A stretch of DNA of 16,745 nt from Treponema sp. (lineage in GTDB: Bacteria > Spirochaetota > Spirochaetia > Treponematales > Breznakiellaceae). Below the pieces are notes generated by a model. That model saw only the letters and a program-made list of their open reading frames with translations. It did no database searches and was not told where the DNA came from. Of this stretch, positions 7,001-13,461 are shown piece by piece. Position numbers and translations under genes: made by a program. The stretch covers positions 1-16,745 of the forward strand of contig JAISYA010000022.1 in NCBI GenBank assembly GCA_031270205.1, read 5' to 3'. How positions within the stretch are numbered: position 1 is the stretch's first letter; every line of letters begins with the position of its first letter.

Positions 7001-8536
7001 CTACTTCCCTATCTCTGTCAAATCGCCGGGGTTTAGGATCGCCGCCGAACCGTCGGCGCGCTGGGTGAGCAGGCTGCCCTGCTGTATGGTCACCGAGGCG
7101 TTGGGATGCACGCTTATCGCGGACTTTGCCAGCAGGGCCAGATTCGCGTCAAAGCGGCCGAGGTTGAGGCTGCCGTCACCGGCGGTGATGGCGTAAATGT
7201 CGCTGCCGTTCACCCAGAGGAGGCTTGTGGGGTGAATGTCCTCATCTCCCTGTTTCGCCATTTCCAGGCTGCCGGGGTTTATTTCAACAAGCCTGACCGC
7301 GCCGCCGCTTCGGGTTTCGCCGGCGATGGCGAGTATCTTGCCGTTGAGGAACGTGAGCGTCCGTATTGATACGGTATTCAGCGGGGAACGCTTGAGTTCC
7401 TCGCCGGTGGCCGAGTCAAGCCGGACGAGCCTCCCCACTGTGGCGGCAGGCGATTCAAGCATCGCGCCTATCACGCCGCCGCGCTCCCCCGCGTCTATCA
7501 GCGCCTGTTGATCCTCGGCGATGCTTTCCCGCTCCTGTTGGGCTTCTTCGGTCTTCTGTTCGGCGAAATCTTCCTGCTTCCGGGCTTCCTCGCGCCGCTC
7601 TTCAAGGACCTGTTCGCGCTGATCGATTTCCTCGGCCCTTTGTTCGACTTGCTGTTCGCGCCGGTCAAGTTCTTCCTGCGCGGCCGGGTCGTCCCGGGCC
7701 GCTTCCCGCTCCTGGGCGATCTGCTGCCGCTCTTCTTCCACCTGGACGCGCTCCTCAGTGGTACGCTGCTCTTCTTCCCTGATGGCCTCCCGCTCAACCT
7801 GGGCGCGCTGTTCGGCCTCGGCCGCTTCCCGCTCCTTGAATTCTACCATTTCCTGCCGCTGCTCCACGCCGCGGTCGTCTTCCTTGCGCAGCTCTTCTAT
7901 CACCCGGCTGTCGCTGACGGCGCTGGTGTCAATTGAGCTGAGCCCGCCGATGCCCAGCGGGATGAGCATCAGGGTACTGCCGGGCCACTCGTCGTAGCGG
8001 ATGGAAAGGCCGGCCTTTTCTTCGCTCAGGTTTTCGATGACCGGCGTTTTGTAACGGCTGGTAAAGTAATCCCAATCTCCGCGGTAGACGGCGTTATAGA
8101 TGGTCGTGTATTCGGCAAGAAGCGAGGCGTCGGCGGCGTTGTAGCCGTAGGCTTCCTGCAAATAGCCCTGGATGATGGTCCTCAAGTTACGGATGTGATC
8201 GACTCCCACGTCAACGCCCAGCCCGAAAATGTCGGCGTCCAGCTTGTCGCCTTCCGGGGCGGAAACGGAGTGAATGACAAAGTAGCGACCCGTGCCGCCG
8301 GTCCGCGCCGCGCCGCCGCTGACCGCCCGGCCGAGGCCCGAGCCGATTTGACGGATCTGCTCTCTGGTTTCAATCCGCGCGTGGGGTCCCTCGTAGTTGA
8401 TAAAGGTTACGTCGGTAAGGTTCCGCTCCAACTCCCCCTGGTCAACCTGGGCAAAGAGCGTTTCCGCCGCGCCCGCAATACAAAGGACGATACACAAGAC
8501 CCTTAAAAACCACAATCCGTTTTTCGGCATATTCAT
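7001..8536 (-). CDS. p83/100 family exported antigen
   Basis: A 511-residue exported protein of the p83/100 family (PF05262; named after the Borrelia p83/100 antigen, with treponemal homologues). Residues 9-29 form a signal peptide likely cleaved after LFA (29); there is no lipobox cysteine, so it is probably not a lipoprotein. Residues about 30-205 are a compact globular domain (VTFINYEGP, YFVIHSVSAPEGDKLDADIFGLGVDVGVDH). Residues about 210-348 are almost purely Glu/Gln/Arg with heptad spacing, a long coiled coil. Residues about 360-511 look like repeated beta strands (TLTFLNGKILAIAG, LLWVNGSDIYAIT), perhaps a partial propeller. Its biochemical function is unknown. The ATG has AGGAG seven bases upstream and a promoter at 8561-8588. 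It leads the operon with lgt. Confidence 0.9.
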   Translation of the reverse strand: MNMPKNGLWFLRVLCIVLCIAGAAETLFAQVDQGELERNLTDVTFINYEGPHARIETREQIRQIGSGLGRAVSGGAARTGGTGRYFVIHSVSAPEGDKLDADIFGLGVDVGVDHIRNLRTIIQGYLQEAYGYNAADASLLAEYTTIYNAVYRGDWDYFTSRYKTPVIENLSEEKAGLSIRYDEWPGSTLMLIPLGIGGLSSIDTSAVSDSRVIEELRKEDDRGVEQRQEMVEFKEREAAEAEQRAQVEREAIREEEQRTTEERVQVEEERQQIAQEREAARDDPAAQEELDRREQQVEQRAEEIDQREQVLEERREEARKQEDFAEQKTEEAQQERESIAEDQQALIDAGERGGVIGAMLESPAATVGRLVRLDSATGEELKRSPLNTVSIRTLTFLNGKILAIAGETRSGGAVRLVEINPGSLEMAKQGDEDIHPTSLLWVNGSDIYAITAGDGSLNLGRFDANLALLAKSAISVHPNASVTIQQGSLLTQRADGSAAILNPGDLTEIGK

Positions 8537-8560
8537 ATCCTCACTCCTGCGTCGTTGTTG

Positions 8561-8588
8561 GTTATAGTATAGCGCGGGACGGTATCAA
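8561..8588 (-). promoter_or_regulatory. Sigma-70-like promoter for p83/100-lgt
   Basis: On the minus strand TTGATA (8588-8583) and TATAAC (8566-8561) are separated by 16 bases. An overlapping TATACT (8571-8566) is too close to this -35 element (11 bases). Transcription would start about 15-20 bases upstream of the p83/100 ATG, leaving room for the SD. Confidence 0.5.
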
Positions 8589-8617
8589 AAGGAAGGCCTT
8601 ATTCGAAAGTCTGGTTT

Positions 8618-8666
8618 AATACCCCGGAGATCTGTTCCGCGGAGGCTCATTCCCCTTCCGGGTATT
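8618..8666. repeat. Interrupted inverted repeat in divergent promoter region
   Basis: AATACCC(C)GGA (8618-8628) and TCCGGGTATT (8657-8666) pair over 10 bp with one bulged C. The right arm sits within the AT-rich promoter area of the gene at 8708, so it could be an operator or a hairpin. No regulator is encoded nearby. Confidence 0.35.
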
Positions 8667-8678
8667 ATATGATATGAT
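8650..8678 (+). promoter_or_regulatory. Possible promoter for the zinc-ribbon protein gene
   Basis: The segment 8662-8682 is an unusually AT-rich run in a GC-rich region and contains TATGAT (8673-8678). A poor -35 (TTCCCC, 8650-8655) lies 17 bases upstream. The exact -10 is uncertain because overlapping TATTAT and TATAAG boxes also fit. Confidence 0.3.
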
Positions 8679-8707
8679 ATAAGGAAATTACGTATTGGAG
8701 GAACATT

Positions 8708-9127
8708 ATGCCCATAACGGACGAGAAGGTGCGGGAGGCAAACAGGGAGCGGCAGAGGATCTACCGCGAACGGCACAGGGAAGAACTCAACGAAAAAAGA
8801 AAGGAACAGTACAACCGCCGCATTGCGGCAGGCAAATGCCCCCGCTGCGGCGGCAAGGCGAAAAAAGGCCGCGCGCTGTGTGAAAAGTGCTGTGAATACC
8901 AGGGAGAGCTGAACCGAAAATATGCCGCGGAGCGGAAGGTAGCCGCGCCGAAAACAACGGCGGCAGTGAAGCCCTCAAAAGCCCCGGCGGCGAAGCCGAA
9001 GAAAACAAGGCCGGAACTTGCCGCGTCAGCGAAACCCAAAAAAGCGGCGCCGAAAGCGGCGGCCGTGAAGGCTAAAGCAAAAACAAGCGCCGCTAAGCCG
9101 AAAACAAAAGCCAATGTCAAAAAATAA
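8708..9127 (+). CDS. Cys4 zinc-ribbon protein with histone H1-like Lys/Ala/Pro tail
   Basis: A 139-residue protein with three distinct parts. Residues 1-40 are a highly charged helix rich in Arg and Glu (RERQRIYRERHREELNEKRK). Residues 41-63 hold CPRCGGKAKKGRALCEKCCE, with Cys44, Cys47, Cys58 and Cys61 spaced C-x2-C-x10-C-x2-C, a probable zinc ribbon. Residues 74-139 are almost entirely Lys, Ala and Pro (AAKPKK-type repeats), like the C-terminal tail of histone H1 and bacterial H1-like proteins. I infer nucleic-acid binding, but the family is not known to me. ATG 8708 has a GGAGG six bases upstream, so expression should be good. It is divergent from p83/100. Two hairpins lie between it and the next gene. 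Confidence 0.82.
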   Translation: MPITDEKVREANRERQRIYRERHREELNEKRKEQYNRRIAAGKCPRCGGKAKKGRALCEKCCEYQGELNRKYAAERKVAAPKTTAAVKPSKAPAAKPKKTRPELAASAKPKKAAPKAAAVKAKAKTSAAKPKTKANVKK

Positions 9128-9138
9128 ACGCCGTTTGA

Positions 9139-9187
9139 GCGCGTGCAATCAGGGCGCGCAATGCGGACGGGAAAGGATTCCCGTCTG
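9139..9187 (+). other. Two small hairpins before the mannitol dehydrogenase-family gene
   Basis: GCGCG (9139-9143) pairs with CGCGC (9155-9159). GACGGGAA (9166-9173) pairs perfectly with TTCCCGTC (9178-9185) around an AGGA loop, extendable by two pairs including one wobble. Neither has a T-run, so they are weak terminator candidates. They end ten bases before the AAAGGAG SD of the next gene and could instead influence its translation or mRNA stability. Confidence 0.4.
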
Positions 9188-9209
9188 AACAGATACAAAG
9201 GAGCAGGTT

Positions 9210-10823
9210 ATGCGCTTAAATGACCGGGAGTTGAAAAACCGCGCCCAGTGGGAGGCGGCCGGTATAGAGATTCCCCGTTTTGATCGGGAAGCGATGGTAA
9301 AGACGACACTGGCGGCGCCCGAATGGGTACACTTTGGGGCGGGAAATATTTTCAGGGTGTTCCCCGCAGCCCTGCAGCAAAGCCTCCTGGAAGCGGGAAT
9401 TGAAAAAACCGGTATTGTAATGGTCGCGGGCCGTGACGGCGGCATTATAGAAAAAGTGTTCCGTCCCTGCGACAATCTGACTCTGGGGGTCACGCTCAAA
9501 GCGTCGGGGGAAATACAAAAAAAAGTCATTGCCAGTATCGCCGCCTCCTTCTGGATGGGTAACGCGGAGGATTTTGAAACGCTAAAGCGCGTCTTCCGCT
9601 CCCCTTCGCTGAAAATGGCGAGTTTTACGATCACTGAAAAAGGCTACAATATCAAAGACGGTACGGGGGAATTCTTTCCCGACGCGGCGGCGGATTTTGC
9701 CGTCGGCCCCGTAGCGGCGCCGCAGAGCTACATGGGCAAAATCGCCGCCCTTCTTTACGAGCGCTTCCTCGCGGGCAAAGCCGGCAAAGCGCTGCCCCTG
9801 GCCCTGGTCAGCATGGACAACTGTTCACATAACGGGGACCGGCTTTTCGCCTCGGTTGACGCATTCGCCGCCGCCTGGGCCGAAAAGGCTCTGGCCGACA
9901 AAAGTTTTCCCGGCTATATCCGTGACCGGAATACCGTGAGTTTCCCCTGGTCCATGATCGACAAAATCACCCCCGGCCCCGATGCGGGGGTCAAGGCCAT
10001 GCTGGAAAAAACCGGCTTTGAGGATACCGTCCTGTACAGCAAAACCACCCCCGCCGCCCCCTTTGTCAACGCCGAAGAACCCCAATACCTGGTCATTGAG
10101 GACGCCTTTCCCGCGGGCCGTCCGGCGCTGGAAAAAGCCGGCGTGATCTTTACCGGCAGGGACACGGTAGACAAGGTAGAAAAAATGAAAGTCTGCACCT
10201 GCCTTAATCCCCTGCACACCGCCCTGGCGATTTTCGGCTGTCTCTTGGGTTACACCCGCATCAGCGAAGAAATGAAAAATCCCGATCTGGTAAAACTCGT
10301 TGAAGGTATCGGTTATGAGGGTCTCCCGGTAGTGGTTGATCCGGGAATCATCTCGCCCCAGGAATTCATTGAAGAGGTTATCAAAGTCCGCTTCCCCAAC
10401 CCCTTTATGCCCGACACCCCCCAGCGGATCGCCAGTGACAGTTCCCAGAAAATCCCCATCCGCTTTGGTGAAACTGTCAAGGCATACCTTGCAAGCGGCG
10501 CGCTCAAAATGGAGGATTTGCGGCTTATTCCCCTGGTACTTGCCGCCTGGGTCCGCTATCTTTTGGGCATTGACGACGAGGGCAAGCCCTTCACCGTAAG
10601 CCCGGATCCCCTGTACCCAAGCCTCTCCCTGGCTCTCGCGGGGATCACGCTGGGGCAGAAAGGTCCCTTCCACTCCGTCCTTGAGCCGATTCTTTCCAAC
10701 AGCAAAATCTTCGCGGTAAATCTCTACGAAGCAGGTTTGGGTGAAAAAGTGGAAGCTTGTTTTGAGGAACTGCTTGCCGGTCCTGGCGCGGTGGCGGCGG
10801 CGCTCAGAAAGTACGTGCAATGA
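9210..10823 (+). CDS. Mannitol dehydrogenase/fructuronate reductase family oxidoreductase
   Basis: A 537-residue cytoplasmic NAD(P)-dependent polyol/uronate dehydrogenase of the long-chain family that includes mannitol 2-dehydrogenase and fructuronate reductase UxuB. The N-terminal nucleotide-binding region shows VHFGAGNIFRVF at 40-51, matching the family's HxGxGxFxR pattern. LALVSMDNCSHNGDRL at about 197-212 corresponds to the conserved SCDN-x-x-x-NG segment. The catalytic cluster is KVCTCLNPLHTALA at 327-340, with Lys327, Asn333 and His336 the likely equivalents of the catalytic Lys, Asn and His. The Lys-to-Asn spacing is one residue longer than in classical mannitol dehydrogenases, so this is a distinct subfamily and the substrate (fructuronate/mannonate or another ketose) cannot be fixed. 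No neighbouring sugar genes help. The start has AAAGGAG six bases upstream. Confidence 0.88.
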   Translation: MRLNDRELKNRAQWEAAGIEIPRFDREAMVKTTLAAPEWVHFGAGNIFRVFPAALQQSLLEAGIEKTGIVMVAGRDGGIIEKVFRPCDNLTLGVTLKASGEIQKKVIASIAASFWMGNAEDFETLKRVFRSPSLKMASFTITEKGYNIKDGTGEFFPDAAADFAVGPVAAPQSYMGKIAALLYERFLAGKAGKALPLALVSMDNCSHNGDRLFASVDAFAAAWAEKALADKSFPGYIRDRNTVSFPWSMIDKITPGPDAGVKAMLEKTGFEDTVLYSKTTPAAPFVNAEEPQYLVIEDAFPAGRPALEKAGVIFTGRDTVDKVEKMKVCTCLNPLHTALAIFGCLLGYTRISEEMKNPDLVKLVEGIGYEGLPVVVDPGIISPQEFIEEVIKVRFPNPFMPDTPQRIASDSSQKIPIRFGETVKAYLASGALKMEDLRLIPLVLAAWVRYLLGIDDEGKPFTVSPDPLYPSLSLALAGITLGQKGPFHSVLEPILSNSKIFAVNLYEAGLGEKVEACFEELLAGPGAVAAALRKYVQ

Positions 10824-10924
10824 GCATTTGCGGACAGGGCCGTATTATCGGAATTTATTCGTGAACAGTCGAACGGTTTGACGAACAAATATGACACTTT
10901 TGGGTGAAATTTCGGTTTTAGCTA

Positions 10925-10953
10925 TTGACCTTTTTTTCGTAAATATGCATACT
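10925..10953 (+). promoter_or_regulatory. Sigma-70-like promoter upstream of the lipid kinase
   Basis: TTGACC (10925-10930) and CATACT (10948-10953) are spaced by 17 bases in an AT-rich segment that contrasts with the coding DNA. The predicted start, about 10960, leaves a leader of roughly 75 bases before the kinase ATG. That leader contains the nine-codon reading frame at 11009-11038. Confidence 0.5.
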
Positions 10954-11008
10954 GTTCTATAAGACAGAGTGAGATTTTCAGGAATCTAAACAATGGAGAC
11001 AACTTGAC

Positions 11009-11038
11009 ATGAAAATTGTCGAGATATTGTTGACATGA
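11009..11038 (+). CDS. Possible nine-codon leader peptide overlapping the kinase start
   Basis: ATG 11009 opens a nine-codon frame (MKIVEILLT) whose TGA stop (11036-11038) overlaps the kinase ATG (11035-11037) as ATGA. A GGAG lies ten bases before ATG 11009. The kinase start has no SD of its own, so reinitiation after this mini-ORF is a plausible way to translate it. There is no homology evidence for so short a frame. The alternative is that it is chance and the kinase starts weakly by itself. Confidence 0.3.
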   Translation: MKIVEILLT

Positions 11039-11691
11039 ACAAAGCAATAATTCGAAACGAGACGGGTTTTCGTGCCGCCGCAGTGAGTTTGGCCGGCGCG
11101 GCGGTGGATTTTTCTGACCTTAAAACTGAAATTTTGCGAAAAGCGATACATTTTCTCATTGCCCTCAGCCCCTCCATGGCGGCGCTGAGCCGGTCTTTTA
11201 CCGTGACGCTTCTCATGGCCGGCACATTGAGTTATACCTGCATGGAAATGCTGCGGCTTTCCGGCATCAAGGTACCCGTAATTTCTTCGCTTACCTGCAT
11301 GGCCTCCCGCAAGCGGGATATAGGCCGTTTTGTGATGGGGCCGGTAACACTGGGCCTGGGCGCTTTACTTGCCCTGCTGTTTTACCCTTCCCCGGCGTCC
11401 TCAATCGCCATCTACGCGCTGGCTTTTGGCGACGGGTTCGCGAGCCTGGTGGGGAAGTACTTCGGCAGGCTGCGCCCGGACTTTCTCCACGGCAAAAGCG
11501 TTGAGGGTTCCCTGTCCTGTTTTATGGTAGTTTTGGCCGTCTCATATCAGGTTTTGCCGGACGTCCGCATCGCCCTGATTGCGGCCCTCACCGCTATGGC
11601 GGCGGAAGCCCTCCCCCTGGAAGATTACGACAACCTTGTGATGCCCACGATAGTGGGCTTCATGGTTCACTTTGCCGCGCTTACCGGCTGA
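11035..11691 (+). CDS. Diacylglycerol/polyprenol kinase family protein (SEC59/DGK1/VTE5 type)
   Basis: A 218-residue integral membrane protein with about six hydrophobic helices. Family hallmarks are LRKAIHFL at 34-41, AFGDGFASLVGKYFG at 130-144, KSVEGSLSCF at 154-163 and AEALPLEDYDNLVMPT at 190-205. These are the conserved motifs of the CTP-dependent lipid kinases (yeast Dgk1, dolichol kinase Sec59, plant phytol/farnesol kinases), distantly related to CDP-DAG synthase. It probably phosphorylates a polyprenol or diacylglycerol in the membrane; the substrate is not known. Proximity to a polyprenyl synthase fits a prenol role but is not proof. The start lacks an SD and overlaps a possible leader peptide. 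Its 3' end overlaps the end of rlmE by 11 bases on the other strand. Confidence 0.85.
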   Translation: MNKAIIRNETGFRAAAVSLAGAAVDFSDLKTEILRKAIHFLIALSPSMAALSRSFTVTLLMAGTLSYTCMEMLRLSGIKVPVISSLTCMASRKRDIGRFVMGPVTLGLGALLALLFYPSPASSIAIYALAFGDGFASLVGKYFGRLRPDFLHGKSVEGSLSCFMVVLAVSYQVLPDVRIALIAALTAMAAEALPLEDYDNLVMPTIVGFMVHFAALTG

Positions 11692-12313
11692 TTCGTCCCA
11701 TTCCGATATAGTACGTCTCAAATGATTCGCTGCGGCAGGCCTGGGGCTTGAAGCTCTTCGCGGCATCAAAAAGCGTTTTTATCCGTTTGAGCAGTTCCGC
11801 GGTATCCCCGCCCTGAAACACCTTGATCACCAGACGGCCGCCTTTTACGAGGGCCTTTTCGGCGTAATCAAGGACCGCCTCCGCAAGTTCAAGGGAGCGG
11901 GCGGCGTCTATTGAACGGTTTCCGCTGGTGGACGGCGCGGCGTCGCTGATTATCAGGGAATACGGTCCCCGTGAAAGGATAATCTCCTGAATTGCCGGCT
12001 CGGTAATGTCGCCCTGAACAAAGAAAAAGTTATCTCCGTCAAAAAGGCCCCGGTCGTATTGGCGGGAAAGGGGGGAAATATCCGCCGAAACAAGAAAGCT
12101 GTTGGCCGCCATTTTTCGCAGCGCGTAGAGGCTCCAGCTTCCCGGCGCGGCCCCCAAATCCAGAACCCGGCTTCCCGGCGGCGCGCCGCCTCTTCCGGTT
12201 CTGAGCAGAGCGAATTTTTCGTCCATCTCTTTTAGCTTGTAAACCGAGCGGGCGGGGTAGCCCTCCTTCCGCGCCTTGAGCTGCCAGTAATCCGGTTTCT
12301 TGTAATCCGTCAT
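11681..12313 (-). CDS. rlmE: 23S rRNA 2'-O-ribose methyltransferase RlmE (FtsJ/RrmJ)
   Basis: A 210-residue SAM-dependent enzyme that methylates the 2'-OH of a uridine in the peptidyl-transferase A-loop of 23S rRNA (U2552 in E. coli). The SAM motif VLDLGAAPGSWS is at 50-61. The catalytic K-D-K-E tetrad is present as Lys26 (ARSVYKLKE), Asp124 (ISDAAPSTSGN), Lys164 (LVIKVFQGGD) and Glu199 (ESFETYYIG). Length matches the family. ATG 12313 has AGGA about six bases upstream. It is divergent from the polyprenyl synthase gene with only 21 bases between starts, and its 3' end overlaps the convergent lipid kinase gene by 11 bases, so antisense overlap of the two messages is likely. Confidence 0.95.
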   Translation of the reverse strand: MTDYKKPDYWQLKARKEGYPARSVYKLKEMDEKFALLRTGRGGAPPGSRVLDLGAAPGSWSLYALRKMAANSFLVSADISPLSRQYDRGLFDGDNFFFVQGDITEPAIQEIILSRGPYSLIISDAAPSTSGNRSIDAARSLELAEAVLDYAEKALVKGGRLVIKVFQGGDTAELLKRIKTLFDAAKSFKPQACRSESFETYYIGMGRISR

Positions 12314-12329
12314 TTGTATCCTGTATAAT
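12300..12329 (+). promoter_or_regulatory. Strong promoter giving a near-leaderless polyprenyl synthase mRNA
   Basis: A consensus TATAAT (12324-12329) with TTGTAA (12300-12305) 18 bases upstream. The usual start site, about seven bases after the -10 box, coincides with the ATG at 12335. No SD lies before that ATG. The promoter lies partly within the first codons of the divergent rlmE gene. Confidence 0.55.
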
Positions 12330-12334
12330 GATAT

Positions 12335-13450
12335 ATGGATCAGCAGTATATCCGGCGGCTTGAAAATATTGAAGCGGTGCTTGAGCGCTGGCTGCCGGAA
12401 AATCCCGGCGCGGCCCTGGCGGAGGATATATTTCCCGGCCTGGGGAAAAAGCTGAACGCCGAGTCACTGCAAGCCCTGACCGCGCCCGGCCGGGACCTGC
12501 TTTCCCGGGGCGGAAAACGCTGGCGGCCCCTGCTGATGACCCTGGTCTGTGAAAGCCTCGGCGGAGGGGAGGCCGCCTTGCCGCTTGCCCCGCTGGTCGA
12601 ATTCTGCCATAACGCCAGCCTCATCCATGACGATATTGAAGACGATTCCGACGAGCGCCGGGGCAGGCCCGCGGTACACCTTGTTCACGGCCTTGACGCG
12701 GCGATCAACGGCGGTTGTTTTCTTTACTTCCTTCCCCTGAGCTGCATCGATCCCTGGGCGCTGGGGCTTGAGGCAAGGGGGCTTTCTTCCCCGCTGGAAT
12801 ATAAAAACCGGGTGTACTCGCTCTGGGCCGGGTATATGCGGAAACTGCATCTGGGGCAGGCAATGGATATTAATTGGCACCGGAATTTTTCACTTGTCCC
12901 CGGCGTGGAGGAATATTATACCATGTGCGGATTGAAGACCGGCTGCCTTGCCCGCTTTGCCGCCGCGCTGGGTGTTTGCGCCGGGGAAGCGGCATTGACC
13001 GCCGGCGAAAGGGCCGGCGGCCGCGAAGTATACGCGGCCATTGCGGAGCTGTTAGGTGAAGCGGCGGAAAAACTCGGCGTCGGTTTTCAGATACTCGATG
13101 ATGTTAAAAATCTGACCACCGGTATCCCCGGGAAAAAGCGGGGTGACGATGTGGTGGAGGGGAAAAAAAGCCTGCCGGTGCTTCTGTACCTGCACCGTTA
13201 CCCCGAAAAACGGGAACTGGTCGGCCGCTGTTTTGCCGCGGCCCGTTCCGGCGGCGCGGCGGCGCCTGAGGTGGAAGAGCTGATCCGCGTCTTTGAGGCT
13301 GCGGGGGTTCTTGCCGAAGCGGAGGAAAAGGGCAGGAGCCTTATCGCGGAAGCGCGGCAGGGTTTTTCAAGTCCGCTGCCCGGCGCGGATTTTCCTCTGT
13401 GCGGGGAAGGGCGTTCATTGCTGGCGGGACTTACCGGACTTATCAGTTGA
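12335..13450 (+). CDS. Polyprenyl synthetase (trans-isoprenyl diphosphate synthase)
   Basis: A 371-residue all-alpha enzyme that condenses IPP with an allylic diphosphate. SRGGKRWRP at 57-65 binds IPP. The first aspartate motif is SLIHDDIEDDSDERRGRPAVH (FARM Asp99, Asp100, Asp103). GQAMDI (174-179) and KTGCL (201-205) match conserved helices. The second motif is FQILDDVKN at 251-259, where the last Asp of DDxxD is replaced by Asn259. GKKRGDDVVEGKKSLPV then matches the usual active-site lid. Ala94, five residues before the first Asp, suggests a longer-chain product than C15, by the known chain-length rule. Product (C20 or longer; undecaprenyl is normally made by a cis-type enzyme) is not determinable. 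The ATG lies five bases after a TATAAT box and lacks an SD. The stop overlaps the TGATG before the nuclease gene. Confidence 0.9.
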   Translation: MDQQYIRRLENIEAVLERWLPENPGAALAEDIFPGLGKKLNAESLQALTAPGRDLLSRGGKRWRPLLMTLVCESLGGGEAALPLAPLVEFCHNASLIHDDIEDDSDERRGRPAVHLVHGLDAAINGGCFLYFLPLSCIDPWALGLEARGLSSPLEYKNRVYSLWAGYMRKLHLGQAMDINWHRNFSLVPGVEEYYTMCGLKTGCLARFAAALGVCAGEAALTAGERAGGREVYAAIAELLGEAAEKLGVGFQILDDVKNLTTGIPGKKRGDDVVEGKKSLPVLLYLHRYPEKRELVGRCFAAARSGGAAAPEVEELIRVFEAAGVLAEAEEKGRSLIAEARQGFSSPLPGADFPLCGEGRSLLAGLTGLIS

Positions 13451-13461
13451 TGGAGGGCGGA

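Noticed and set aside
7498..7797. Repeated Gln/Glu/Arg codons in p83/100 considered as a DNA tandem repeat
   Set aside because: No exact nucleotide period was found by eye. The pattern is explained by coiled-coil heptads with biased codons.
9825..10820. 331-codon minus-strand frame inside the oxidoreductase gene
   Set aside because: The plus strand encodes a complete family protein with a good SD. The antisense product is Gly/Phe/Val-rich and has no recognisable domain.
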